Assembly: GCF_003177035.1 (NCBI RefSeq)
Contig: NZ_CP029488.1
Coordinates: 992,001-1,056,000, forward strand
Length of the DNA stretch: 64,000 nt
Direction: 5' to 3'
From: Salinisphaera sp. LB1
GTDB lineage: Bacteria > Pseudomonadota > Gammaproteobacteria > Nevskiales > Salinisphaeraceae
The notes below the pieces were generated by a model. It saw only the letters and a program-made list of their open reading frames with translations, made no database searches and was not told the DNA's origin. Positions 36,914 to 45,974 of this stretch are shown in pieces (the stretch's first letter is position 1; each line of letters begins with the position of its first letter). The position numbers were made by a program, and so were the translations under genes.

Positions 36914-36938
36914 GCCCGCGACGGTTACCGTCGCGGGC
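36914..36938 (-). terminator. Intrinsic terminator of the desaturase gene
   Basis: An 11-bp perfect stem (36914-36924 with 36928-36938), 3-nt loop, then an A-run at 36906-36913 that is a U-run on the minus strand. Confidence 0.85.
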
Positions 36939-36971
36939 CGATGATGACCGACGTCTCGGTTCTTCGAGCCC

Positions 36972-38177
<1,206 letters not shown>

Positions 38178-38326
38178 TGCTTGGCGAGCCTCGTCAGAAA
38201 TCGTCAGTCTTTTAGCCGCAGTGTACAAACGTGCACAGCGTGTCCGTGAGTATGCGGAGGTTGAGAATCGTTTTCAAGAACTCGCCCTCTTATTCGTCCA
38301 TGCCACCGGTGCCGGGCCGCGGATCG

Positions 38327-39163
38327 TCATGTATCCGCGTCGGTTTCCAGGCCCGCGAAATCGAACAGCGCGCCATCGGCCATCTGCGACGGCGCGATTC
38401 GCGTCATCGATCGGAAGATGCGCTCACTGCGCCCCGGGTCCTCGGCCTCCCAGGCCGCCAGCATCGCCTTGACGTTCTGGCGCGCCAGATTCTCCTGCGA
38501 GCCGCACAGATTGCAGGGAATGATCGGGAACTGCCTGAGCCGGGAATATTTCTCGATCTCGGCCTCGGCGCAGTACGCCAGCGGCCGGATCACGACGTTG
38601 TCGCCGTCGTCGGACTTCAGCTTCGGCGGCATGGCCGCCAGGCGCGCACCGTGGAACATGTTCAGGAACATGGTTTCCACGATGTCGTCGCGGTGATGGC
38701 CGAGCGCGATGCGGGTGAAGCCGTTCTCGCGCGCATAGCGATACAGAATGCCGCGGCGCAGACGCGAGCACAGTCCGCACATGGTCGCACCCGGTGCGAT
38801 CTTCTCCGTGACCACCGAGTAGGTGTCGCGCTCGATAATGTCGTAGTCGACGCCAAGCCCGGCCAGGTAATTCGGCAGAATATGCTCGGGAAAACCGGGC
38901 TGTTTCTGATCGAGATTGACCGCCCGCAGGGTGAACGACACCGGGGCGACCTGCTGCAGATGAAGCAGCGTATCCAGCAGGGTATAGCTGTCCTTGCCGC
39001 CGGACAGGCAGACCATGATGCGCTCGCCGTCGCGGATCATGCCGTAATCGACGATCGCCTGGCCGGCCTGGCGACGCAGCCGCTTGGTCAGTTTTTCGGC
39101 CGCATTCGAACCGGGCGTCAGTCCGGTCGGGGCACGGGTATCGAGAACGGGAATATCGCTCAT
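38327..39163 (-). CDS. ttcA: tRNA 2-thiocytidine synthetase TtcA
   Basis: 278 aa. ATP pyrophosphatase-type enzyme that makes s2C32 in tRNA using an Fe-S cluster. PP-loop [13 protein letters not shown], and the cluster/thiol pairs CGLC and CNLC, at the expected distances. [16 protein letters not shown] is a further TtcA signature. A 149-bp gap follows before the desaturase start. Confidence 0.96.
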   Translation of the reverse strand: MSDIPVLDTRAPTGLTPGSNAAEKLTKRLRRQAGQAIVDYGMIRDGERIMVCLSGGKDSYTLLDTLLHLQQVAPVSFTLRAVNLDQKQPGFPEHILPNYLAGLGVDYDIIERDTYSVVTEKIAPGATMCGLCSRLRRGILYRYARENGFTRIALGHHRDDIVETMFLNMFHGARLAAMPPKLKSDDGDNVVIRPLAYCAEAEIEKYSRLRQFPIIPCNLCGSQENLARQNVKAMLAAWEAEDPGRSERIFRSMTRIAPSQMADGALFDFAGLETDADT

Positions 39164-39255
39164 GGCGCGCCGCGCGCTGGAAATGAATCGACGCTCATTG
39201 TACCGGCGCGTCGATCGGCGCCGCTACGCCCGGCCGGCGCGCGCCGGCAACGAAC

Positions 39256-40134
39256 TCAGACACGCGCGACGAGCTGGTCCATCACGCGCCGCGCCTGGGC
39301 CGCATAACCGCCGCCGAACAGACGCGCGTGATTGAGCAGGTGATGCAGTTGATACAACGGCCGCCGGATCTCGCGATAGCCCGGCGATGCCGGCCAGGCG
39401 CCCCAGTAGGCTTCGTAGAAATCGGGGGAGAAGCCCCCGAACAATTCAGTGAGCGCGAGATCGGTCTCGCGATCGCCATAATAGACGGCGGGATCGTAGA
39501 TCACCGGCCGGCCGGCACGGTCGGCCCCGGCGTTGCCGCCCCAGAGGTCGCCGTGCAGCAGCGAGGCCTCGGGTTTATGGCCAGCCAGCAGATCCGGCAG
39601 GACAGCCAGCAGCCGATCACCCGCGCGCGCGAGTTCGGGATAATCCGGCGCGAGCGCGTCGAGCATTACGGCCAGGCGATTCTCGCGCCAGAACTCAGTC
39701 CAGTCGGCATGGCGGGCATTGTGCTGGGTGTTCGGGCCGAGCGTGTTGTCACGCTCCCAGCCGTGGCGCGTGGCCACGATGCCATGCATCTCGGCCAGCC
39801 CTTCGCCAAGCCGCGTCATCGACGCCCGCGTCGGCCGCGCCAGTTCGAGATATTCGAGCACGATGAAGGCGGTATCAGCGCTGGCCGCGACCGCGATCGG
39901 CTCGGGTACCCGCAGCAGCGTGGCCTGTCGCAGCTCCGACAGCCCGGCCGCCTCGGCCTGGAACATGGCGTGCCGGTCGGCCCGGTTGGTCTTGACGAAG
40001 AAACGGCGCTCGCCGTCGGAAACCACATGTGCCTGGTTGATGTCGCCGCCGAGCGCCGTGCGGTGATCGACCACGGTGAACGGGCGCCCGGTGGCCGCGC
40101 CGATCGCGGATTCGATGGCCGCCCAGTCGCTCAT
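39256..40134 (-). CDS. Fructosamine-3-kinase-like protein
   Basis: 292 aa. Protein-kinase-like fold: GGDINQAHVV, FVKTNRADRHAMFQAEAAGL, catalytic LLHGDLWGGNAGA and metal-binding YDPAVYYGDRETDLA. Family enzymes phosphorylate ketosamine adducts on proteins or metabolites so they break down (deglycation). Starts with ATGA overlap at the xni stop, so the two genes are coupled. Confidence 0.92.
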   Translation of the reverse strand: MSDWAAIESAIGAATGRPFTVVDHRTALGGDINQAHVVSDGERRFFVKTNRADRHAMFQAEAAGLSELRQATLLRVPEPIAVAASADTAFIVLEYLELARPTRASMTRLGEGLAEMHGIVATRHGWERDNTLGPNTQHNARHADWTEFWRENRLAVMLDALAPDYPELARAGDRLLAVLPDLLAGHKPEASLLHGDLWGGNAGADRAGRPVIYDPAVYYGDRETDLALTELFGGFSPDFYEAYWGAWPASPGYREIRRPLYQLHHLLNHARLFGGGYAAQARRVMDQLVARV

Positions 40135-41009
40135 ATCGCCTCACTCTCGGCCTCGAGGCCGAGTTGACCGCGCAGCCGCGGGCCCACGCCGTGTTCGTCG
40201 CACAGTTGTTGCAGACGCGCCGTGTCGGGCGCCCGTCGGGCGATGTCGCGCTGCGCGGCATCGAGCGCGATATCGCGCACCACGGTGGCCAGGCGCCGCG
40301 ACAATCGCGCCTGCTCGGCATGGGTCTCGAGCCGGGTCGCCAGCGCTTTCGCACCGCGCAGGTCGGCCGCGCGCACGGCGTCGATATCGGCCAGCAGAGT
40401 GTCGATATCGGCAAAGCGCGACAATAACGCCGCCGCCGTCTTGGCGCCGATGCCGGGCACGCCCGGGATGTTGTCGACCGTGTCGCCGACCAGGGCGAGA
40501 TAATCGGGGATCGCGGCCGGCGCCACGCCGAAACGCGCGCGAATCGCAGCCGCGTCGTAGCGGGTTTCGCGGGCGTAGTCCCAGAGGATGTCGCCCGAGC
40601 CCAGAATCTGGGCCAGATCCTTGTCCGAGGTCACCATCGTGACCGGTTCGTCGGCCGCGGCGGCCAGCGTAGCGATCAGATCGTCCGCTTCATACCGGGG
40701 GCTGGACAGGGTTGCCACGCCGAGCGCCTCGGTGATCGCCCGGCAGACGCCGATCTGATTCACCAGGTCCGCCGGCGGCTGTTCGCGGTTGGCCTTGTAA
40801 TCGGCGAAGAACTCGTTGCGAAACGAATGGGTCAGCGATTCGTCGAATGCGGCCGCGACGTATGTCTCGTCAGTGGTCGCGAGCAAGGCAGTCAGAAACC
40901 CGACATAGCCATGCACGGCGTTCAGCGGGCGGCCATCGGCGCCGGTGATAGAGTCCGGCAGCGCATGAAACGCCCGGAAGATATAGACACTGGCGTCGAT
41001 CAGCAGCAT
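40131..41009 (-). CDS. xni: 5'-3' exonuclease/flap endonuclease (Xni-like)
   Basis: 292 aa. Resembles the N-terminal nuclease domain of DNA polymerase I, standing alone. Metal-binding acidic residues in LLIDASVYIFR, YEADDLIATLA and TSDKDLAQIL, then the helix-hairpin-helix GVPGIGAKTAAALL. Starts at ATG, 68 bp from the divergent secreted-protein gene. Unlike E. coli Xni it keeps the YEADD/TSDKD metal site, so it may be a closer functional match to the PolA nuclease. Confidence 0.9.
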   Translation of the reverse strand: MLLIDASVYIFRAFHALPDSITGADGRPLNAVHGYVGFLTALLATTDETYVAAAFDESLTHSFRNEFFADYKANREQPPADLVNQIGVCRAITEALGVATLSSPRYEADDLIATLAAAADEPVTMVTSDKDLAQILGSGDILWDYARETRYDAAAIRARFGVAPAAIPDYLALVGDTVDNIPGVPGIGAKTAAALLSRFADIDTLLADIDAVRAADLRGAKALATRLETHAEQARLSRRLATVVRDIALDAAQRDIARRAPDTARLQQLCDEHGVGPRLRGQLGLEAESEAI

Positions 41010-41077
41010 GTGGGTAGTGTACTGACCGACGCCCGGCCTGCGCCATGCGCTACCGGCATCCCATTCGGAGACGCTCT

Positions 41078-41848
41078 ATGATTCGCATGATATGGCGCGC
41101 GCTCGCCGTGGCTGCCCTGATCGGCCTCACCGGCATGGCAAGCGCCGTTCAGGCCGATACCACCCTGACCTACGTGGGCGCCAGCGGCCAGTACAAGGTC
41201 TATATCACGCCCGATGCCGTGCGCATCGACGGCGACGGCAGCGGCTGGCAGCTGTACAAACGCGGCGACCCGGCGATCATCTCGGTGTCGCCGAAGGATC
41301 AGACCTATACCCGGCTCGACAAGAACACGGCCGGCGAAATTCGCCACCAGATGAATGCGTTGCGCGCCCGAATCGACCATCGCCTGCAACAGCTGCCCCC
41401 GGATCAACGCCGGGCCGCCCGCGCGGCCATGGCCGAAAAAATTCCCGGACTGAACGGCAAACCGCAGTCCATCGGACTGGATCATACCGGGGCCACCGAC
41501 AAGGTGGATGGCATTGCCTGCCAAGTCATCCAGGTCGTTCGCGGCGGCCGGCCGGCGCACAAGATGTGCGTGGCCAGCGCCGAGGCGCTGGGGCTGTCCA
41601 GCGATAGCTTCCATACCGTGAAATCGATGTTCGCCTTGTTGCGCGACATGCTCGCCGGCACCGGCCTGGAAGGCATCGGCCTGCCATACCGTAATCTTTC
41701 GGGCATGCCGATTCGCTTCCACGACAGCCTGTCCGGTGAACAGCGCACCCTCACCGCGTTGAACCACAAACCCATTGCCGACAGCCGTTTCGAGATTCCC
41801 GGCAACTATGTCGAGAAGAAACCCGAGGCCCCGTCCGCCAGTCGTTAA
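41078..41848 (+). CDS. Secreted protein, possibly DUF4412-like
   Basis: 256 aa from ATG with GGAG 8 bp upstream. Signal peptide (MIRMIWRALAVAALIGLTG, cleavage after VQA). The rest is soluble: YVGASGQYKVYITPDAVRID, GDPAIISVSPKDQTYTRLDK, a basic helical segment, and two cysteines (DGIACQVIQ and HKMCVAS) that could form a disulfide. The pattern of reading out a printed value then a threshold-like region is reminiscent of DUF4412 proteins. Function unknown. Confidence 0.7.
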   Translation: MIRMIWRALAVAALIGLTGMASAVQADTTLTYVGASGQYKVYITPDAVRIDGDGSGWQLYKRGDPAIISVSPKDQTYTRLDKNTAGEIRHQMNALRARIDHRLQQLPPDQRRAARAAMAEKIPGLNGKPQSIGLDHTGATDKVDGIACQVIQVVRGGRPAHKMCVASAEALGLSSDSFHTVKSMFALLRDMLAGTGLEGIGLPYRNLSGMPIRFHDSLSGEQRTLTALNHKPIADSRFEIPGNYVEKKPEAPSASR

Positions 41849-41931
41849 AGCCACAGCGCGAACAACAACTGGCCTGGAATATCAATTCCCATTCGAAATA
41901 AATGAAAAGCATATTCTTATACCCTCGCTAT

Positions 41932-41976
41932 CTAACCGAAACTATGGTTAGACTTTAGGCACCGGTGAGTCACCGG
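41932..41976. promoter_or_regulatory. Two inverted repeats in the pnt leader
   Basis: CTAACC-N8-GGTTAG (41932-41951) and, 10 bp on, CCGGTG-N3-CACCGG (41962-41976), about 75-120 bp before pntAA. They could be operator sites or leader RNA hairpins. The preceding 41880-41930 is AT-rich and likely contains the promoter. Confidence 0.45.
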
Positions 41977-42051
41977 CCAGGGAGATACGGCCGCCCGCCG
42001 GCCGACATATAACAACACCATCGACGACTCGAACACGGGCCGAACAAGAAT

Positions 42052-43251
42052 ATGACCGTATCGATTGCTGTAGCGAAGGAGACGGCAGCGGGCGAGAAGC
42101 GCGTTGCCATGGTGCCCAAGATCGCCGCGAAGCTCACCAAGCTCGACGTGGCGCTCACCGTCGCCAAGGGCGCTGGCGAGGGCAGCCGCATTCCCGACGA
42201 ATCCTACGACGAGCGCGTGACGCTGTCGGGGCGGGCCGACGAGATCTACGCCGCCGATGTGGTGCTCGCGGTCAATGCGCCTGAAGTCAAACAAATCAAC
42301 AAAATGAAGAAGGGGTCGGTGCTGATCAGCTTCGTCCAGGGGCACAACAACCCCGATGTGGTCGAGGCGCTGCAGAACAACGGCATCACCTGCTTTGCCA
42401 TGGAACTGGTCCCGCGCATCAGCCGGGCCCAGTCGATGGATGCGCTGTCTTCCCAGGCCAATGCCGCCGGCTACAAGGCGGCATTGATTGCCGCCAATGC
42501 GCTGGAACGCTTCCTGCCCATGCTGACCACGGCCGCCGGCACCATCCGGCCGGCCAAGGTACTGGTCATCGGCGCGGGCGTGGCCGGCCTGCAGGCCATC
42601 GCCACCGCCGGGCGCCTCGGCGCCAAGGTCTACGGCTACGATGTGCGCACCGACACCAAGGAACAGGTGGAATCGCTGGGCGCCGAGTTCCTGGTGGCCA
42701 AGGGGATCAAGGCCGAGGCCGACGGCGGCTATGCGCGCGAACTGACCGACGAGGAAAAAGCCCAGCAGCAACAGATGCTGGTCGACAACATGGCCGATGC
42801 CGACGCCGTGATCACCACGGCCGCCGTGCCCGGCAAGCCGGCGCCCAAGATCGTGTCCAAGGCCATGGTCGAGGCCATGAAGCCCGGCGCAGTGCTGGTC
42901 GATCTGGCGGCAGCCGGCGGCGGCAACTGCGAGCTGACCAAGCCCGACGAGATCGTTACCCATGGCGCGGTCACCATCCACGGCCCGTCCAACGTACCGT
43001 CCCTGCTGGCCGAGCACGCCAGCGAAATGTATGCCCAGAACGTATTCAACTTCCTGCAGCTGATCGTGGTCGAGGACGAAGGCCAGGACGACGCCAAGCC
43101 GGGCGAAAAGAAACACAAGCTCGCCTTCGACTGGGAGGACGAGATCCTGGCCAAGTCGGTGCTGACCCGCGACGGCGAACTGGTCAACGAAACGGTCAAG
43201 GCCGCGCTCGACGCCGCCGTTCAAGCGCGCAACGCTGAACAGAACACTTAG
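42052..43251 (+). CDS. pntAA: NAD(P) transhydrogenase subunit alpha 1
   Basis: 399 aa. NAD(H)-binding domain I: RVAMVPKIAAKL, SFVQGHNNPDVVEAL, RISRAQSMDALSSQANAAGY and the Rossmann loop VLVIGAGVAGLQAIATA. Soluble, no membrane helix; the membrane part is split off as the next gene. Proton-translocating transfer of hydride from NADH to NADP+ supplies NADPH. First gene of pntAA-pntAB-pntB. Confidence 0.97.
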   Translation: MTVSIAVAKETAAGEKRVAMVPKIAAKLTKLDVALTVAKGAGEGSRIPDESYDERVTLSGRADEIYAADVVLAVNAPEVKQINKMKKGSVLISFVQGHNNPDVVEALQNNGITCFAMELVPRISRAQSMDALSSQANAAGYKAALIAANALERFLPMLTTAAGTIRPAKVLVIGAGVAGLQAIATAGRLGAKVYGYDVRTDTKEQVESLGAEFLVAKGIKAEADGGYARELTDEEKAQQQQMLVDNMADADAVITTAAVPGKPAPKIVSKAMVEAMKPGAVLVDLAAAGGGNCELTKPDEIVTHGAVTIHGPSNVPSLLAEHASEMYAQNVFNFLQLIVVEDEGQDDAKPGEKKHKLAFDWEDEILAKSVLTRDGELVNETVKAALDAAVQARNAEQNT

Positions 43252-43281
43252 ATTCGAGAAAGCATTCGGGGAGAGACGATC

Positions 43282-43566
43282 ATGATTACGGGTTTTGTAG
43301 CGCTGTATATCTTCATGCTGGCCGCCTTCACCGGCTACGAGATCATCGGCCGTGTACCCAGTATCCTGCACACGCCGCTGATGTCGGGCTCGAACTTCGT
43401 TCACGGCATTGTGCTGGTCGGCGCGATGGTCGCGCTCGGCAACGCCGACGGTTTCTGGGAGACCCTGATCGGCTTCGTGGGCACGATGCTGGCCGCGGGC
43501 AACGCGGTGGGCGGTTATGTCGTGACCGAGCGCATGCTCGAAATGTTCAAGTCCTCCAAGGACTGA
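43282..43566 (+). CDS. pntAB: NAD(P) transhydrogenase subunit alpha 2
   Basis: 94 aa, three transmembrane helices. ITGFVALYIFMLAAFTGYEIIGRVPSILHTPLMSG is the family signature. Membrane domain IIa of the split transhydrogenase. 30 bp after pntAA and 34 bp before pntB; AAAGGGG precedes pntB. Confidence 0.97.
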   Translation: MITGFVALYIFMLAAFTGYEIIGRVPSILHTPLMSGSNFVHGIVLVGAMVALGNADGFWETLIGFVGTMLAAGNAVGGYVVTERMLEMFKSSKD

Positions 43567-43600
43567 TCCAAGAACAACCACGATAATAAAGGGGTCACCT

Positions 43601-44998
43601 ATGGGTTTCTGGGGCTTTCTGGTCAACGCGAGTTATTTCGTCGCCGCGGTGCTGTTCATCTACGGCCTGAAGCAGATGGGCTCGCCGCGCACCGCGCGCA
43701 ACGGCATCAAGGTCGCCGGCGCCGGCATGCTGGTAGCGACGATCTTCACCTTCTTCCATCCGGCCATTCACGCGAGCGCCTGGCACTACATCCTGATGAT
43801 CGTGGCCATCGCCATCGGCGGGTCCGCGGCCTGGATCTCGGGCAAACGCGTGCAGATGACGGCCATGCCGCAAATGGTCGCGCTGTACAACGGCATGGGC
43901 GGCGGCGCGGCCGCGGCCATCGCGCTGGTAGAGATGTACTCGCACGAGGCGTTCTCGGCCGGTTTCGGGCTGATCATCATGGCCGTTGTGGGCGCGCTGA
44001 TCGGCGGCGTGTCGTTCGCCGGCTCGCTGATCGCCTGGGCCAAGCTGGAAGGCAAGCTGACCCGCGCGTTCCGCATCCCGGGCCAACAGATTGCGACGCT
44101 GGCGCTGGCCGTGCTGATCGTGATCTTCGGCTGGGCGATCGTGGCGTCCGATTTCTCGGCGCCGGTGCTGGTCACGGTGTTCTTCTTCATGAGTCTGGCC
44201 TTCGGCGTGTTGCTGACGATCCCGATCGGCGGCGCCGACATGCCGGTCGTGATCTCGATGTACAACGCCTTCACCGGTCTGGCGGTGGCCTTCGAAGGCT
44301 ATGTCATCGACAACACGGCGATGATCATCGCCGGCATGGTGGTGGGCGCGGCCGGTTCGCTGCTGACCTATCTCATGGCCAAGGGCATGAACCGCTCGCT
44401 GACCAACGTGCTGTTCGCCGGCTTCGGCGTGGATGAGGGCAGTCAGGCCGAAGACCCCGAGGGCGAAATGAAGTCGGTCGAGGCCTTCGACGCCTCGGCG
44501 TCCATGGCCTATGCCGATTCCCTGATCATCGTGCCGGGCTACGGTCTCGCCGTGGCGCAGGCCCAGCACAAGCTCTGGGAGTTCGTTCAGGCGCTGCAGA
44601 AGGAGCACGGCGTGGACGTGAAGTTCGCCATCCATCCGGTGGCGGGCCGCATGCCCGGGCACATGAACGTGCTGCTGGCCGAAGCGGGCGTGCCCTACGA
44701 CCTGATCTACGACCTGGAAGAAATCAATCCCGAGTTCGGCGCGGCCGATGCCGCGCTCGTGATCGGCGCCAACGACGTGGTCAACCCGGCCGCCAAGGAG
44801 GACAAGGGCAGCCCCATCTACGGCATGCCGATCCTCAACGTCGATGCCGCGCGCGAGGTCTACGTGATCAAGCGCGGCAAGGGCACGGGCTTTTCCGGCG
44901 TGACCAACCATCTGTTCTTTGGCGAAAACACGCGCATGGTATTCGGCGACGCCAAGCAGGTTTGTGCCGACCTGACCAGCGGGCTCAAGCAGATCTAG
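43601..44998 (+). CDS. pntB: NAD(P) transhydrogenase subunit beta
   Basis: 465 aa. N-terminal eight or nine helices (domain IIb), then the NADP(H)-binding domain III: IVPGYGLAVAQAQHKLWEF, HPVAGRMPGHMNVLLAEAGVPY, IGANDVVNPAAKEDKGSPIYGMP and VIKRGKGTGFSGVTN. Completes the proton-pumping enzyme. An intrinsic terminator follows 30 bp after the stop. Confidence 0.97.
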   Translation: MGFWGFLVNASYFVAAVLFIYGLKQMGSPRTARNGIKVAGAGMLVATIFTFFHPAIHASAWHYILMIVAIAIGGSAAWISGKRVQMTAMPQMVALYNGMGGGAAAAIALVEMYSHEAFSAGFGLIIMAVVGALIGGVSFAGSLIAWAKLEGKLTRAFRIPGQQIATLALAVLIVIFGWAIVASDFSAPVLVTVFFFMSLAFGVLLTIPIGGADMPVVISMYNAFTGLAVAFEGYVIDNTAMIIAGMVVGAAGSLLTYLMAKGMNRSLTNVLFAGFGVDEGSQAEDPEGEMKSVEAFDASASMAYADSLIIVPGYGLAVAQAQHKLWEFVQALQKEHGVDVKFAIHPVAGRMPGHMNVLLAEAGVPYDLIYDLEEINPEFGAADAALVIGANDVVNPAAKEDKGSPIYGMPILNVDAAREVYVIKRGKGTGFSGVTNHLFFGENTRMVFGDAKQVCADLTSGLKQI

Positions 44999-45027
44999 TC
45001 GCGCTCCGGCCGTCGAATCGTGCTCGC

Positions 45028-45053
45028 AAGCCGCCCATCCGGGCGGCTTTTTT
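45028..45053 (+). terminator. Intrinsic terminator of the pnt operon
   Basis: A 9-bp perfect stem (45028-45036 with 45041-45049), 4-nt loop, followed by a six-T run (45048-45053). Confidence 0.92.
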
Positions 45054-45099
45054 CATGTCCCGATGCAGCCATCGACGATCGGCCGTATCCTCGACGGTC

Positions 45100-45693
45100 A
45101 TGCATGAGCTCGCCCCACTCATCGCCCGCCTGCAGCGCCATCGCGCACGGCGCAATCCGTTGCGTCGGCGACTCAAGCGCGCCGCGGTGGCCGCACTGCT
45201 GCGCGATTCGCGCCAGGGCGCCGAAGTCCTGGTGGTCGAACGCGCGCATCGCCCGGGCGATCCCTGGTCCGGCGACATGGCCCTGCCCGGCGGGCGCATC
45301 GAGGCCGTCGACGAGGCCAGCGCGTCGCGCGCGGCCTGTCGCGAAACCGCCGAGGAAATTGGCGTGGCAATCGATCGATCACTCGGCATTGGCCGGCTCT
45401 GCGACCAGCTCACACTCGATCATCGTCGGCGCCGACCGATGGTGATATCGCCGTTCGTTTATCGCTGGCCGCGCGATGCGACGATCACGACGAACGCCGA
45501 AATCGCCGACTGGACCTGGGTACCGCTGGCCTGGCTCGACGAGCCCGCGAATCGGGGGCGGTTCACCTGGCGCGTTCGCGGCGTGCCCAAGTCGATGCCC
45601 TGCTACGACTGCGGCGATGGTCGCCGGATCTGGGGCCTGACCCTGCTCATGCTCGACGAGCTGCGCCGCGCCGGCCCCGGGGGGCGCGGATGA
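45100..45693 (+). CDS. Nudix hydrolase, CoA pyrophosphatase type
   Basis: 197 aa from ATG (MHELAPLIARLQ). Nudix box GGRIEAVDEASASRAACRETAEEIGV with catalytic REXXEE, preceded by RAHRPGDPWSGDMALPGG, the CoA-specific motif found in NudL/PCD1-like enzymes. Cleaves CoA to 3',5'-ADP and phosphopantetheine. A longer frame to 44962 runs into pntB and is not used. Confidence 0.88.
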   Translation: MHELAPLIARLQRHRARRNPLRRRLKRAAVAALLRDSRQGAEVLVVERAHRPGDPWSGDMALPGGRIEAVDEASASRAACRETAEEIGVAIDRSLGIGRLCDQLTLDHRRRRPMVISPFVYRWPRDATITTNAEIADWTWVPLAWLDEPANRGRFTWRVRGVPKSMPCYDCGDGRRIWGLTLLMLDELRRAGPGGRG

Positions 45694-45974
45694 CGGCATC
45701 CAAACTGCCCGGCCGCGTCACATCCTGTATCGCCGCATCAGGCGCTGCGGTCGCGAATACAGCATCGAATACACAACCAATTGTGCACAAATCCACAGTG
45801 TTGCCTTCTTGTCGCAAACCCACGCGCCGCGCATAAGCCGCGCAAAATACGACCGCAAGCATCTGATTAAAATATATATTTATTAACACTTTCATGACGG
45901 CGGCAATATTAGCTTGTTCCTATGAATGAACCGTCCCGATTTCATCCACGTACTTATCCACAGGCGCTAGAGCG
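45694..45974. other. DnaA-box and AT-rich intergenic region before priA
   Basis: 281 bp with no convincing gene. It contains a perfect DnaA box TTATCCACA (45954-45962), a 7/9 match 12 bp upstream (45942-45950), further 7/9 matches at 45781-45789 and 45789-45797, and a 10-bp palindrome TTGTGCACAA (45781-45790). A stretch with no G or C covers 45866-45886, unusual for this GC-rich DNA. An 82-codon minus-strand frame (45647-45895) is probably chance. Could be a DnaA-regulated priA promoter or an origin-like element. Confidence 0.6.

Noticed and set aside
41932-43626. 564-codon minus-strand frame covering pntAA and pntAB
   Set aside because: It lies opposite genes with perfect transhydrogenase motifs; the translation is His/Gly/Val-rich with no domain.
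45647-45895. 82-codon minus-strand frame before priA
   Set aside because: Covers the AT-rich/DnaA region and the Nudix 3' end, with no ribosome site or domain.
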